From contig JBBARC010000045.1 of the NCBI GenBank assembly GCA_040400005.1, positions 1 to 30,147 on the forward strand: 30,147 nucleotides of DNA. Direction: 5' to 3'. The translations under genes and the position numbers were made by a program. The notes under the pieces were generated by a model. It saw only the letters and a program-made list of their open reading frames with translations, had not been told where the DNA came from and ran no database searches. This DNA comes from JBBARC01 sp040400005. GTDB lineage: Bacteria; Pseudomonadota; Alphaproteobacteria; Acetobacterales; Acetobacteraceae. This document shows, one piece after another, positions 22,415-30,100 of the stretch (positions are counted from its first letter, which is position 1; the number at the start of each line of letters is the position of its first letter).

Positions 22415-23703
22415 GCCGTGGTTTCCCTACTGATTTCCCCGTAGTAGGCTCCGGGGCATAAACCCGCACCGCCCAATCGGGCCGTGGTTTCCCTACTGAT
22501 TTCCCCGTAGTAGGCTTAAACTAGCGCCACCATTGCCGCATCCGAGGCCGTGGTTTCCCTACTGATTTCCCCGTAGTAGGCTATAAGACGCGCGGTTTGG
22601 CGTTCGATAATAGCCGTGGTTTCCCTACTGATTTCCCCGTAGTAGGCTAAATCCCAACGAATACCCCGCGCGGACCCGGCCGTGGTTTCCCTACTGATTT
22701 CCCCGTAGTAGGCTTTGGTGACGGGCGGCTAAACGTGCTGACAAGCCGTGGTTTCCCTACTGATTTCCCCGTAGTAGGCTCGATCACCCCACCCAAAATA
22801 CCTGAAAGGGGCCGTGGTTTCCCTACTGATTTCCCCGTAGTAGGCTAGCAGCACGGTGGTGGCGCTTACCGGTGGGGCCGTGGTTTCCCTACTGATTTCC
22901 CCGTAGTAGGCTGCCTGCTGTGCAACAATAAAGCCCTGGCGCGCCGTGGTTTCCCTACTGATTTCCCCGTAGTAGGCTGAATTGCCTGAAACGTGGTCGC
23001 CGGCAGCGGCCGTGGTTTCCCTACTGATTTCCCCGTAGTAGGCTGCCTGGATTGGCGCGTAGGCAGTCTCGTATGCCGTGGTTTCCCTACTGATTTCCCC
23101 GTAGTAGGCTCGGTTGCCACGGGTTCACCATCCTTAATGAGCCGTGGTTTCCCTACTGATTTCCCCGTAGTAGGCTCCCTAGCGGAAGCCTTTGTGTCCG
23201 CGTGGCGCCGTGGTTTCCCTACTGATTTCCCCGTAGTAGGCTGGAATTGATGGCGCACCACACGGCGGCCAAGCCGTGGTTTCCCTACTGATTTCCCCGT
23301 AGTAGGCTTGGTTGCCACGGGTTCACCGGCCTTAATGAGCCGTGGTTTCCCTACTGATTTCCCCGTAGTAGGCTCAGATTACGATGAACCGCCGCACGAT
23401 CACGGCCGTGGTTTCCCTACTGATTTCCCCGTAGTAGGCTCCACGCCTAACCCATTGTGATTGATCACGGCCGTGGTTTCCCTACTGATTTCCCCGTAGT
23501 AGGCTATCATGTCGGGCATGGTGCTGTTCTCACGCGCCGTGGTTTCCCTACTGATTTCCCCGTAGTAGGCTCGAGCGCATTCTTCCTGCTCGCACGATTG
23601 AGCCGTGGTTTCCCTACTGATTTCCCCGTAGTAGGCTAAGCGGCGCTGCGCCCGACGTTGGTTTTGCGCCGTGGTTTCCCTACTGATTTCCCCGTAGTAG
23701 GCT
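22415..23703 (+). CRISPR. CRISPR array, 20 identical 36-bp repeats, 19 spacers
   Basis: Each repeat is 36 bp, beginning GCCGTGGTTTCCCTACTG and ending ATTTCCCCGTAGTAGGCT. All 20 copies look identical, including both ends. Spacers are 30 nt except spacer 16 (23441-23469), which is 29 nt. The repeat aligns with known type II-C repeats such as that of Neisseria meningitidis in the crRNA sense (common pattern G..GT.G..TCCCT.CT.ATTTC.C.GT), so crRNAs should read on the plus strand. This is confirmed by the anti-repeat upstream of cas9. Spacers 11 (23111-23140) and 14 (23309-23338) match at 27 of 30 positions. No degenerate terminal repeat is present. Confidence 0.98.
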
Positions 23704-23727
23704 ACCTGCCACGTTAAGCGACTGAAA

Positions 23728-23769
23728 CTCCGGTGATTTCCTGCCCAACCGGGCGGCGAATCACCGGAG
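23728..23769. terminator. Bidirectional hairpin between array and cas operon
   Basis: CTCCGGTGATT (23728-23738) pairs perfectly with AATCACCGGAG (23759-23769). The loop itself contains GCCC-AACC-GGGC. ATTTTC follows on the plus strand and TTTCAG on the minus strand. It lies 24 bases after the last repeat and 7 bases after the cas2 stop, so it can end both the plus-strand array transcript and the minus-strand cas mRNA. Confidence 0.75.
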
Positions 23770-23776
23770 ATTTTCA

Positions 23777-24106
23777 TCACAACAACACCATTTGCCGGCT
23801 GGCAACCGATTCGCCTGGCTTGGCCTGCCCGAGCAGCAATTTCATCCGCCCATATTGCCGTTCAGTGACCTGCAAGGCGCGCACGCTGCCGCTGGTGGGT
23901 AGGCTGCGGGTCACCCGCGCCACATGTTTCATCGCCCCATCCTCCCCCCGGCATGCCCGCGCATACACGGAATATTGTAGCATCATAAATCCCTGATCTT
24001 TGAGAAAATTACGAAACCGCGTGGCATCGCGGCGCTGCGCCTTGGTGCCGACGGGTAAATCGAACAATACGAACAGCCACAAGAAGCGTACCTCCTCTGC
24101 TGGCAT
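23777..24106 (-). CDS. cas2: CRISPR-associated endonuclease Cas2
   Basis: 109 aa. It starts MPAEEVRFLWLFVLFDLPVGT; the strand ending in FDLPV carries the conserved Asp16 of the ferredoxin-like fold. RDATRFRNFLKDQGFMMLQYSVYAR is the typical type II Cas2 core. With Cas1 it forms the integrase complex that inserts new spacers. The ATG at 24106 is chosen because it gives the usual length and start; a longer frame from 24166 would overlap cas1 with unlike sequence. There are 13 bases between the cas1 stop and this start. Confidence 0.95.
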   Translation of the reverse strand: MPAEEVRFLWLFVLFDLPVGTKAQRRDATRFRNFLKDQGFMMLQYSVYARACRGEDGAMKHVARVTRSLPTSGSVRALQVTERQYGRMKLLLGQAKPGESVASRQMVLL

Positions 24107-24119
24107 CGGGCAAAACCTA

Positions 24120-25007
24120 TCATGGCATCCGCGGCAAAATCCAATCTTTGGCGCTACCCGCTTCAAAGGCGCGCACGAGCCCTTGCGCCACGGTTTCGGT
24201 GGCGACCAACGCGGTGACCGTTTCGCCGCCTAGATCAACCGGTTCCAACAGCACAGCCGCCAACGCGCGGCGATCTTCTATGCTCAGCGCGCCGGTATTT
24301 TGGTTGCCGCTGGCGCTGAGGCGATAGACCAGCGCATCTGCCACTGGGCGGAAAGGTTCCAGCACGTCATCAGCAAGGTTAAACGGGTTTAGTGCGCTGG
24401 CGTGATGCACGCCGATTGCAGGCAGCAAACCCGCCGCGACCAATGCCCTGGCAACACCACCGCGCAGCACGGCATAGGCGTAATTCAACATAGCGTTACG
24501 GCGATCATCCTCTGCATCACGCGCGAAGCCGGAAAATAATTTTTGCCAATAAAACCTTGCTGCCTGGGCTTCGATATTTTCCGGATCGGCCGGGCCAACT
24601 CGCGCCGCCAAGGCCCGCAGCCGTTGGGCCGATGAGCCAAGGCTTGCCAATACGGCCGCCTGGTTTTCAATTTTGGCGCGCACCAATGCCCGCCACAGCC
24701 AATTATATAGTGCACTGGAAGCATCCAGTTGCGCACGCGCAATGCCGGCCTGGCGGTGGTGGCGATGGAACGGCAGTAAAACACCTGATGGCATATGGCG
24801 GGGATCGGAAAAAATCATCGCCACCCCGGCTTCCATGCAGGCACTGAGCAGCGCGCTGGTCACGGTCGCTTCCGGTGTGTCCAACACCACCCAGGCCAAA
24901 TCTTCCAAAGCAATCTGCGTTTCATCAACGCCTTGGGTCACCACCAATTGCCGGTGGGACAGGGTTAAGCGGCTGGCGCGGCTTATGTGCAAACCGCGCC
25001 ATGCCAT
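24120..25007 (-). CDS. cas1: CRISPR-associated integrase Cas1 (type II)
   Basis: 295 aa, normal for type II. The metal-binding residues are present: Glu146 in NIEAQAARFYW, the His pair 201-202 in GVHHASALNPF, and Glu217 in NLADDVLEPFRP. NAMLNYAYAVLRGGVAR is the conserved helical block. Cas1 catalyses spacer integration together with Cas2. Its start overlaps the end of cas9 by 25 bases, so the operon order is cas9-cas1-cas2 with no csn2 or cas4, which defines subtype II-C. Confidence 0.97.
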   Translation of the reverse strand: MAWRGLHISRASRLTLSHRQLVVTQGVDETQIALEDLAWVVLDTPEATVTSALLSACMEAGVAMIFSDPRHMPSGVLLPFHRHHRQAGIARAQLDASSALYNWLWRALVRAKIENQAAVLASLGSSAQRLRALAARVGPADPENIEAQAARFYWQKLFSGFARDAEDDRRNAMLNYAYAVLRGGVARALVAAGLLPAIGVHHASALNPFNLADDVLEPFRPVADALVYRLSASGNQNTGALSIEDRRALAAVLLEPVDLGGETVTALVATETVAQGLVRAFEAGSAKDWILPRMP

Positions 25008-28000
25008 GTCCGTACCTCGCGTTTGACTTCTGATTTCTGGCCAAGCCGATCAACGCTGAATCGGCGAAGTGACAGCAATGTTCGGGCGCCAATTCCGCTT
25101 TTCTGACTGAGAGGATCAATATCCGACGCGAGGCTAAACGCTCCCGTGCTGCGATCCAATCCCTTGAAATACCCCGCGAGAATCTCGCCGGTCGGTTTCG
25201 TGATTTCTACATAGCTGTTTGGGTGCAGGCTGAATCGAAAATCAAACCCAGGGTCCATAATCGTCCAATAAGCCTCATCCTTCCTAGCATCCACAGCGCG
25301 ATTAGGTGGCGCAGATGAGCGAGCAATTTGATGCGGATAGACCGGCACCAAATAGTACTTTACCCGCCCCTTAGCGTCCTTCTTCTCAAACACATCCACC
25401 CGCGCCATAACGCCGCGATCCGCCGATCCACCCCTTACCGACACCGACACCTTGCCATCGGTCTGCAACCTAACCTTGCGGATCACATCTCCCTTCGGGG
25501 ATCGTGGTAACTGATCTTTTGGTTTTTTCGCCTCAATCCAATCGCGCAGGCTGGCAATAACCGCGCCGTTTCGGTCGGCATCCTTTACCCGCTCCAGATC
25601 CTTTAGCGTCAGGCCATCAATTGCCTTACGCTCGAACACCACCATTTTGCCATTGCGTTCGCGTACCTGGCGAATGGTTGCGGCATGGGCCTCGCCGCGG
25701 GCGCGGTGACGCTCGGCGCGCGAGACAAAGACCGCATTAAACGCCGCCAGCGCCTGCTCACGAAAGCCCGGCCAGGGTTGATCGAGTGCCGAAAAGTCGC
25801 GCCCCATGCCACGATCCTCGGCCTGCTGAAACGCCCGCGTCAGGATTTGCAACATGGATTCGCTACACGCCGCGACAATAATGGCATCCAACGCATGGTG
25901 GCGGTCATCGGCGCGCCGCTTACCACCCTCATCTTTCTTCAACCCTTCCAAGCCCCAACCCCGCCGCAATTTTGAGGTTAGTGCACCGGGCCGGGCAAAA
26001 ATGGTTTTTTTGCCATCCTTGTGCAGCATACGCGCCAGCAACATGCCTGTTACCCGCGTCGCATACCGTGTATCGCCCAGGTTGCGGGCACGAAAACGCT
26101 CCTCCACCTCGGCAGCATTACGGCGTAAATAATGACCGCGCTTTTTATACCCCTTCATTTCCAGGCAACCCTGCACCCGGCGTTCAAACATCTCGAACGC
26201 GGCAGCGCCCTTTTCGGCAGTTAGCCATTCATACGGCGTGCGGCCGTGCTTTTCCGCGTTGGCACTGGCGTAGCACAAGGTTTTGTTGACAAAGCTATCA
26301 TCGCCAAAGCGGCTCCATGGCAGAATATGATCCACCTGCACCAAATTATCCCCGGCGATTAAGTCCCCTGGGCTGATTTCACGATCCGTGTACAGGCAGC
26401 GGCCCTGTTGTTCGTGCCACAATTCAAATTTAAGCATTTCATCCGGGCCCGAGGGCGGGCGGGCCAGTAATTCGGCAAACCGATCGCGCATCCTGTCGCG
26501 CTGTTTGTTGCGTTTCTCGATACCTTTCGTGATTTCGTCTCGCTCTTCAGCGCTTTTGCCGACATCACGAGCCAATTCCAGATGGATGCGATCGGGTTCG
26601 CCATACGCTACCATCATCGCCCGCACCTGCTTTAGCGTTTCGCTGATCGCCTTCCGGGCCACCGGGTTGCGGATATCCTCTAACTTCACTTCGGCAGCGG
26701 CAGAATGATCAAAACCGGCCTCGTGGCAGGCCTCAGAATAAACCATACCGGTCACCAGATGCGGCAGCATCGCGCGGGCTGCGGTGGCAGAGATATGCCC
26801 TGCCCCCTTAAATGCACCAAAAGCGCCGTCCATTTCGGCAGTAATTATAGCTTCCGCCAAAATGCTATCAAGCCCAAGCAAACGGATACCGTTGGCAATC
26901 GAACCCGAATCTGAGCGAAAGCTGAGGATTGCGGCGATACTATCCAAAACCGCAGGCTGCGCGAGCAAAGCGCGCCAGCCGGCATCGCCTACCGCCTGGC
27001 GCAGCGCATAACTTCCTTCGGCCGCACTGCCACTGCGCGCGACGATATCGCGATCGTCGTCGTCCTGACCAAAGCTGACGCTGGGCGCAAAATCCAGCCG
27101 CTTGCGCAGCCATTTGTAGGAAAGCTTTTTCTGTGCGCCAAAATCTTCCAGTGCGCGGGCAGTTTGGTCGGCGGTCAGGCGTTGTTCGGCACCGCCGTGC
27201 TCGGTAAAGTTTAATGTATTCAGCCGGCTGGCAAGGCGAAATAACTCAAAACCCGCAGACCGGCGCGCAGCCCGGCGCTCGGCCGGCACAAATGGGCAAA
27301 ATCCCACCAGATTGTGTGAATCTTGCAGAGGTTTTTGCGAAAAAGCGAACTGCGCAAACGCTGCCTGTAAGGCAGGCGTTGCATGGGGCTGGCCAAGCTG
27401 GTGTTGCTTTTCCAGGATCAACCTAGTTTCGGTCTCCTGGTCCGCCCGCAAGATGCTTCGTGCGTATCCGCCGCCACGGTTGCGTTTGCGCCCGGCAAAT
27501 TCGGGGTCGCAGGCGAACATTTCACCCACGCTGCGCCATTGCGCCAAACGGTCGCGCGTTGCCTCAATGGCACCGAGCATTTTCTTGTCATCTGTTGCGG
27601 TATTGGCGCCTGGCTGTGCGCGGGCATTGGAGCGGAAGCCCCGATGTTTGGCGATGTGGCCGAGAACACTGGCCAATTCTGTATTGGTTAACACACGGTC
27701 CAACGCCGCCGCGCGCAAATCCCACGGGTTTAGCCCGATGGCGAGAGCGTCCGCGCCAGCCTGTTCCAGTAGGTGATGTTCACACAACAACTGGCGGATT
27801 GCCGCCATGCGCTGGCGCCGCCGGCGAACCACCCGGCGCTGGCCGCGTTTCTCCCGGCGTATCGCGTTGGTGGGCGTGCGCTCTTTATCGGTTTCCGGGG
27901 CATCGAACATGCGCGTGCCGGCTGCCACCACCCGGCTTTGCTCACCATCCTCATCGATCACAGCCCAACCGATGGATGCTATGCCGCCGTCCAACCCAAA

Positions 28001-28009
28001 AATACGCAT
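24983..28009 (-). CDS. cas9: Cas9 endonuclease, subtype II-C
   Basis: 1008 aa, in the compact II-C size range. RuvC-I: FGLDGGIASIGWAVID with Asp7. The Arg-rich bridge helix spans about residues 48-75 (RREKRGQRRVVRRRRQRM). Recognition lobe: about 80-460. RuvC-II: RIHLELARDVG with Glu478. HNH: CLYTDREI, then QVDHILPWSRFGDDSFVNKTL with Asp560, His561 and Asn575. RuvC-III: DDRHHALDAIIVA with His704/705 and Asp708. The C-terminal half after about 760 would hold the wedge and PAM-interacting domains. All nuclease residues appear intact. GAGGGGG lies just upstream of the ATG. It acts as the RNA-guided DNA nuclease using crRNA paired with tracrRNA. Confidence 0.98.
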   Translation of the reverse strand: MRIFGLDGGIASIGWAVIDEDGEQSRVVAAGTRMFDAPETDKERTPTNAIRREKRGQRRVVRRRRQRMAAIRQLLCEHHLLEQAGADALAIGLNPWDLRAAALDRVLTNTELASVLGHIAKHRGFRSNARAQPGANTATDDKKMLGAIEATRDRLAQWRSVGEMFACDPEFAGRKRNRGGGYARSILRADQETETRLILEKQHQLGQPHATPALQAAFAQFAFSQKPLQDSHNLVGFCPFVPAERRAARRSAGFELFRLASRLNTLNFTEHGGAEQRLTADQTARALEDFGAQKKLSYKWLRKRLDFAPSVSFGQDDDDRDIVARSGSAAEGSYALRQAVGDAGWRALLAQPAVLDSIAAILSFRSDSGSIANGIRLLGLDSILAEAIITAEMDGAFGAFKGAGHISATAARAMLPHLVTGMVYSEACHEAGFDHSAAAEVKLEDIRNPVARKAISETLKQVRAMMVAYGEPDRIHLELARDVGKSAEERDEITKGIEKRNKQRDRMRDRFAELLARPPSGPDEMLKFELWHEQQGRCLYTDREISPGDLIAGDNLVQVDHILPWSRFGDDSFVNKTLCYASANAEKHGRTPYEWLTAEKGAAAFEMFERRVQGCLEMKGYKKRGHYLRRNAAEVEERFRARNLGDTRYATRVTGMLLARMLHKDGKKTIFARPGALTSKLRRGWGLEGLKKDEGGKRRADDRHHALDAIIVAACSESMLQILTRAFQQAEDRGMGRDFSALDQPWPGFREQALAAFNAVFVSRAERHRARGEAHAATIRQVRERNGKMVVFERKAIDGLTLKDLERVKDADRNGAVIASLRDWIEAKKPKDQLPRSPKGDVIRKVRLQTDGKVSVSVRGGSADRGVMARVDVFEKKDAKGRVKYYLVPVYPHQIARSSAPPNRAVDARKDEAYWTIMDPGFDFRFSLHPNSYVEITKPTGEILAGYFKGLDRSTGAFSLASDIDPLSQKSGIGARTLLSLRRFSVDRLGQKSEVKREVRTWHGAVCT

Positions 28010-28040
28010 CCGGTCCCCCTCGGCATCGTTGCGGTGGAGA

Positions 28041-28069
28041 TTGACAGAGTTTTGTCCATAGGCAACAGT
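28041..28069 (+). promoter_or_regulatory. Candidate tracrRNA promoter
   Basis: A perfect -35 box, TTGACA (28041-28046), is followed 17 bases later by the weaker -10 AACAGT (28064-28069). A start at about 28076 would place the first transcribed bases at the anti-repeat. It lies between the divergent cas9 start and the tracrRNA candidate. Confidence 0.6.
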
Positions 28070-28075
28070 GATTGT

Positions 28076-28187
28076 GGGAAATCAGTACGCAGGAAATCCG
28101 TAGGGAAACCACGGCAAGGGGGTTTTCGAACCCCCGTTGGATTACCCCCGTCCGGGCAACCGGGCGGGGGGATTCTATACAAGAATC
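28076..28187 (+). ncRNA. tracrRNA candidate, divergent from cas9
   Basis: Bases 28086-28115 are complementary to the array repeat: 24 nt (28092-28115) pair with repeat positions 1-24 with a single mismatch, then a small bulge, then four more pairs. AAGG follows directly, as in the Neisseria tracrRNA. Next come two strong hairpins: GGGGGTT-TTCG-AACCCCC (28118-28135), and an 11-bp stem with a GCAA loop (28145-28155 with 28160-28170). A weaker stem GATTC/GAATC (28171-28187) follows. The RNA would guide crRNA processing and Cas9 loading. There is no T-tract, so the 3' end is uncertain. A second, partial anti-repeat lies at 28076-28087. Confidence 0.82.
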
Positions 28188-28651
28188 GGCGGGCGGAATT
28201 GAGATCGTAACGGTCGGTGACCCGTGGCGCATGAAGCAATGGCGCGTTACGTTGTTTGCCAACCGCGATCATTGACCCCATCGCCCGTACCCGGAAGCGG
28301 CGATTCCGCTGTGGACCACCCCTCGCCATTCAGTTGCGGCGCACGGCGATCTGGTTCGAACGGCACGCTCCGCGGGCCGCCACGCGTGTATCGGCCCGGT
28401 TAGCCCGTGGATTTGCCGGTTCCGTGGGCCAACCGATCTTATCCCAAAGCTCACCCAGCGCCGCGCCCGGCGCTGGGTCGCAACAGGCCGGGCAGCGTGG
28501 CGCGGCGGGGCTGACCGGGGGCGTGCGGGCGCTCTGGCGCGGGGGGCGCGCAGGATTTTCCCACGGCGACAAAGCGGGCAATTCGGGGGAATAGCGTGGG
28601 AAGGGCCCCGGGCCCCGCCGCACCACCTGCGCTAACCCGTTGAAAAGAAAA
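28188..28651. other. Intergenic region without recognised gene
   Basis: This is 464 bases between the tracrRNA candidate and tRNA-Arg. Open frames exist on both strands (for example 28330-28626 minus), but they are Pro/Arg-rich and match nothing I know. A perfect 10-bp hairpin, ACCCAGCGCC (28453-28462) with GGCGCTGGGT (28469-28478), is the only clear structure. Confidence 0.45.
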
Positions 28652-28725
28652 TGTCCCCGACGCGATTCGAACGCGTGGCCCCAGGATTAGGAATCCTGTG
28701 CTCTATCCTGCTGAGCTACGGAGAC
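28652..28725 (-). tRNA. tRNA-Arg (anticodon CCT)
   Basis: On the minus strand the acceptor GTCTCCG pairs with CGGGGAC (one T-G pair). The D arm GCTCAGCAGGATAGAGC, the anticodon arm CAGGA-TTCCTAA-TCCTG with anticodon CCT, and the T arm CGCG-TTCGAAT-CGCG are all complete. The discriminator is A and CCA is not encoded. It reads AGG arginine codons. T-rich sequence follows the 3' end. Confidence 0.95.
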
Positions 28726-28907
28726 AGCGCAGGCCACCCCCATACATACTCCCCCCAGCAAAGTCAGCCCCCAATTGCCAATCAGCCCGGGCGACCCATC
28801 TGCTATCACGCACCGCAACCGGCCCGGCCCGCGCAAAGCTTCCCTCGGCGCGGCCGGCCGGTGCATGGTTTTGTCCCGTGCCGCCCCGAACCGCGAAAGC
28901 TGCCCCC

Positions 28908-29951
28908 ATGAACGATGCCGTGACCGATGGTTTGGCCAATGCCGCCGCCCTGCCCGCCGCCACCCTCCACGCCACCACACTGGCGCTGGATAGCCATATC
29001 GATATCCCCTGGCCGCATGACCAAAACCCCTTTGGCAAAACCGATCGGCATGTCGATTTTCCCAAAATGCTCGCCGGCGGGATGAATGCCGGGTGCTTTG
29101 TCGCCTACCTGCCGCAAGGGCCGCGCACCAAAGCCGGGGGCGATGAAGCGGCCGAGCGCTGCTTTGCCATGCTGCGCACCATCAATGCCTACGGCGATAC
29201 GCAAAACGGCATTACCGCGCGGGTGTGCGCCAGCGCCGATGCCATCAGCCAGGCGTTTGCCGATGGCGTGCTGGCGGTGGTGCCGGCAATTGAGAACGGC
29301 CATGCGATTGGCGATGATCTCTCCCGCATCGCGCAGTTTCGTGATCTTGGCGTTACCTACATCACCATCAGCCATAACGGCCACAACATGCTGGCCGATA
29401 GCGCTAACCCGCGGCGCGACCTGGGCGATAGCGAAAGCCTGCACGGCGGCCTCTCGCCGCTCGGGCGGGATGCCATTACCGAGATGAACCGGGTGGGGAT
29501 TTTGGTCGATGTCAGCCATCTTTCGCGGGCATCGATGCTGCAGGCGGTGGCGCATAGTGCGACCCCGGTGGTAGCCACCCATTCCTGCGCCGCGGCTTTG
29601 TGCTCGCACGCGCGGAACCTCGATGACAGTCAGCTCGATGCGCTGCGCGCCAGTGGCGGCGTGGTGCAGGTGACCGCCATGCCACCCTTCCTGCGCTATA
29701 AAGGGCGGATGGACGCGGTAAAAGTTGCCGACCTGGTGGACCACATCGATTACATCGTGCGGCGCATCGGTATCACCCACTGCGGCATCAGCTCCGATTT
29801 CGACGGCGGCGGCGCCATCACCGGCTGGCGCAACGCCGCCGAGACCTGCAACGTCACCACCGAACTGGTCACCCGCGGCTACACCGCCGCCGACATCGCC
29901 GCGCTGTGGGGCGGAAACTTCCTGCGCGCTATGCGGGGGGCACAAGGGTAA
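28908..29951 (+). CDS. Membrane-dipeptidase family (M19) metallopeptidase
   Basis: 347 aa. The binuclear zinc ligands of family M19 are visible: His30 and Asp32 in LDSHIDIP, Glu129 in PAIENGHAIG, His204 in VDVSHLS, His225 in VVATHSCAAAL, and Asp297 in SSDFDGGG. M19 enzymes cleave dipeptides, often including D-residues. No signal peptide is seen, so this one is probably cytoplasmic. The ATG at 28908 gives MNDAVTDGLA; a longer frame upstream runs toward the tRNA and is not protein-like. A terminator-like hairpin follows the stop. Confidence 0.92.
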   Translation: MNDAVTDGLANAAALPAATLHATTLALDSHIDIPWPHDQNPFGKTDRHVDFPKMLAGGMNAGCFVAYLPQGPRTKAGGDEAAERCFAMLRTINAYGDTQNGITARVCASADAISQAFADGVLAVVPAIENGHAIGDDLSRIAQFRDLGVTYITISHNGHNMLADSANPRRDLGDSESLHGGLSPLGRDAITEMNRVGILVDVSHLSRASMLQAVAHSATPVVATHSCAAALCSHARNLDDSQLDALRASGGVVQVTAMPPFLRYKGRMDAVKVADLVDHIDYIVRRIGITHCGISSDFDGGGAITGWRNAAETCNVTTELVTRGYTAADIAALWGGNFLRAMRGAQG

Positions 29952-29960
29952 AGGAAGGCG

Positions 29961-30008
29961 AGGGGCTTTGCCCCTTCGATCCCCATTAAAGGCTCGCCTT
30001 TAAAATCC
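29961..30008 (+). terminator. Hairpins after the dipeptidase gene
   Basis: AGGGGC-TTT-GCCCCT (29961-29975) is followed by TTAAAGG-CTCG-CCTTTAA, at about 29986-30003. Neither has a long T-run, so termination strength is uncertain. The GAGGGGCTTTGCCCC motif may itself be a dispersed repeat. Confidence 0.45.
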
Positions 30009-30014
30009 AGTTAG

Positions 30015-30087
30015 TTGGGTTTGGGGGGAAGGGGGCCAGCACGGTGTGGGCAACGGTTCCAGTCGGCCCCCTTCCCCCCAAACCCAA
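30015..30087. repeat. Perfect 23-bp G-rich/C-rich inverted repeat
   Basis: Bases 30015-30037 (starting TTGGGTTTGGGGGG) and 30065-30087 (ending CCCCCCAAACCCAA) are perfectly complementary over 23 bases, around a 27-base loop. The strand asymmetry is extreme. It could be a strong terminator, a REP-like element, or a structure at the edge of an insertion. Confidence 0.8.
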
Positions 30088-30100
30088 GTGAAGGGTTCTA

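Noticed and set aside
2704..23074. Possible self-target: the end of spacer 10 (GCAGTCTCGTA) matches 11 bases in the GSCFA gene
   Set aside because: Only 11 of 30 bases match, and the base next to the repeat differs; such a match is expected by chance.
22866..23780. Open frames across the CRISPR array encoding repeated PTTGKSVGKPR or RGFPTDFPVVG units
   Set aside because: They are translations of the 36-bp repeats; the 66-bp period is a multiple of three, which keeps the frame open.
28330..28626. Minus-strand open frame of 98 codons between tracrRNA and tRNA
   Set aside because: It is Pro/Arg/Ala-rich, lacks a clear ribosome-binding site and matches no family I know; GC-rich DNA opens such frames by chance.
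28806..29945. Minus-strand open frame of 379 codons
   Set aside because: It is antisense to the M19 dipeptidase, which keeps all metal ligands on the plus strand.
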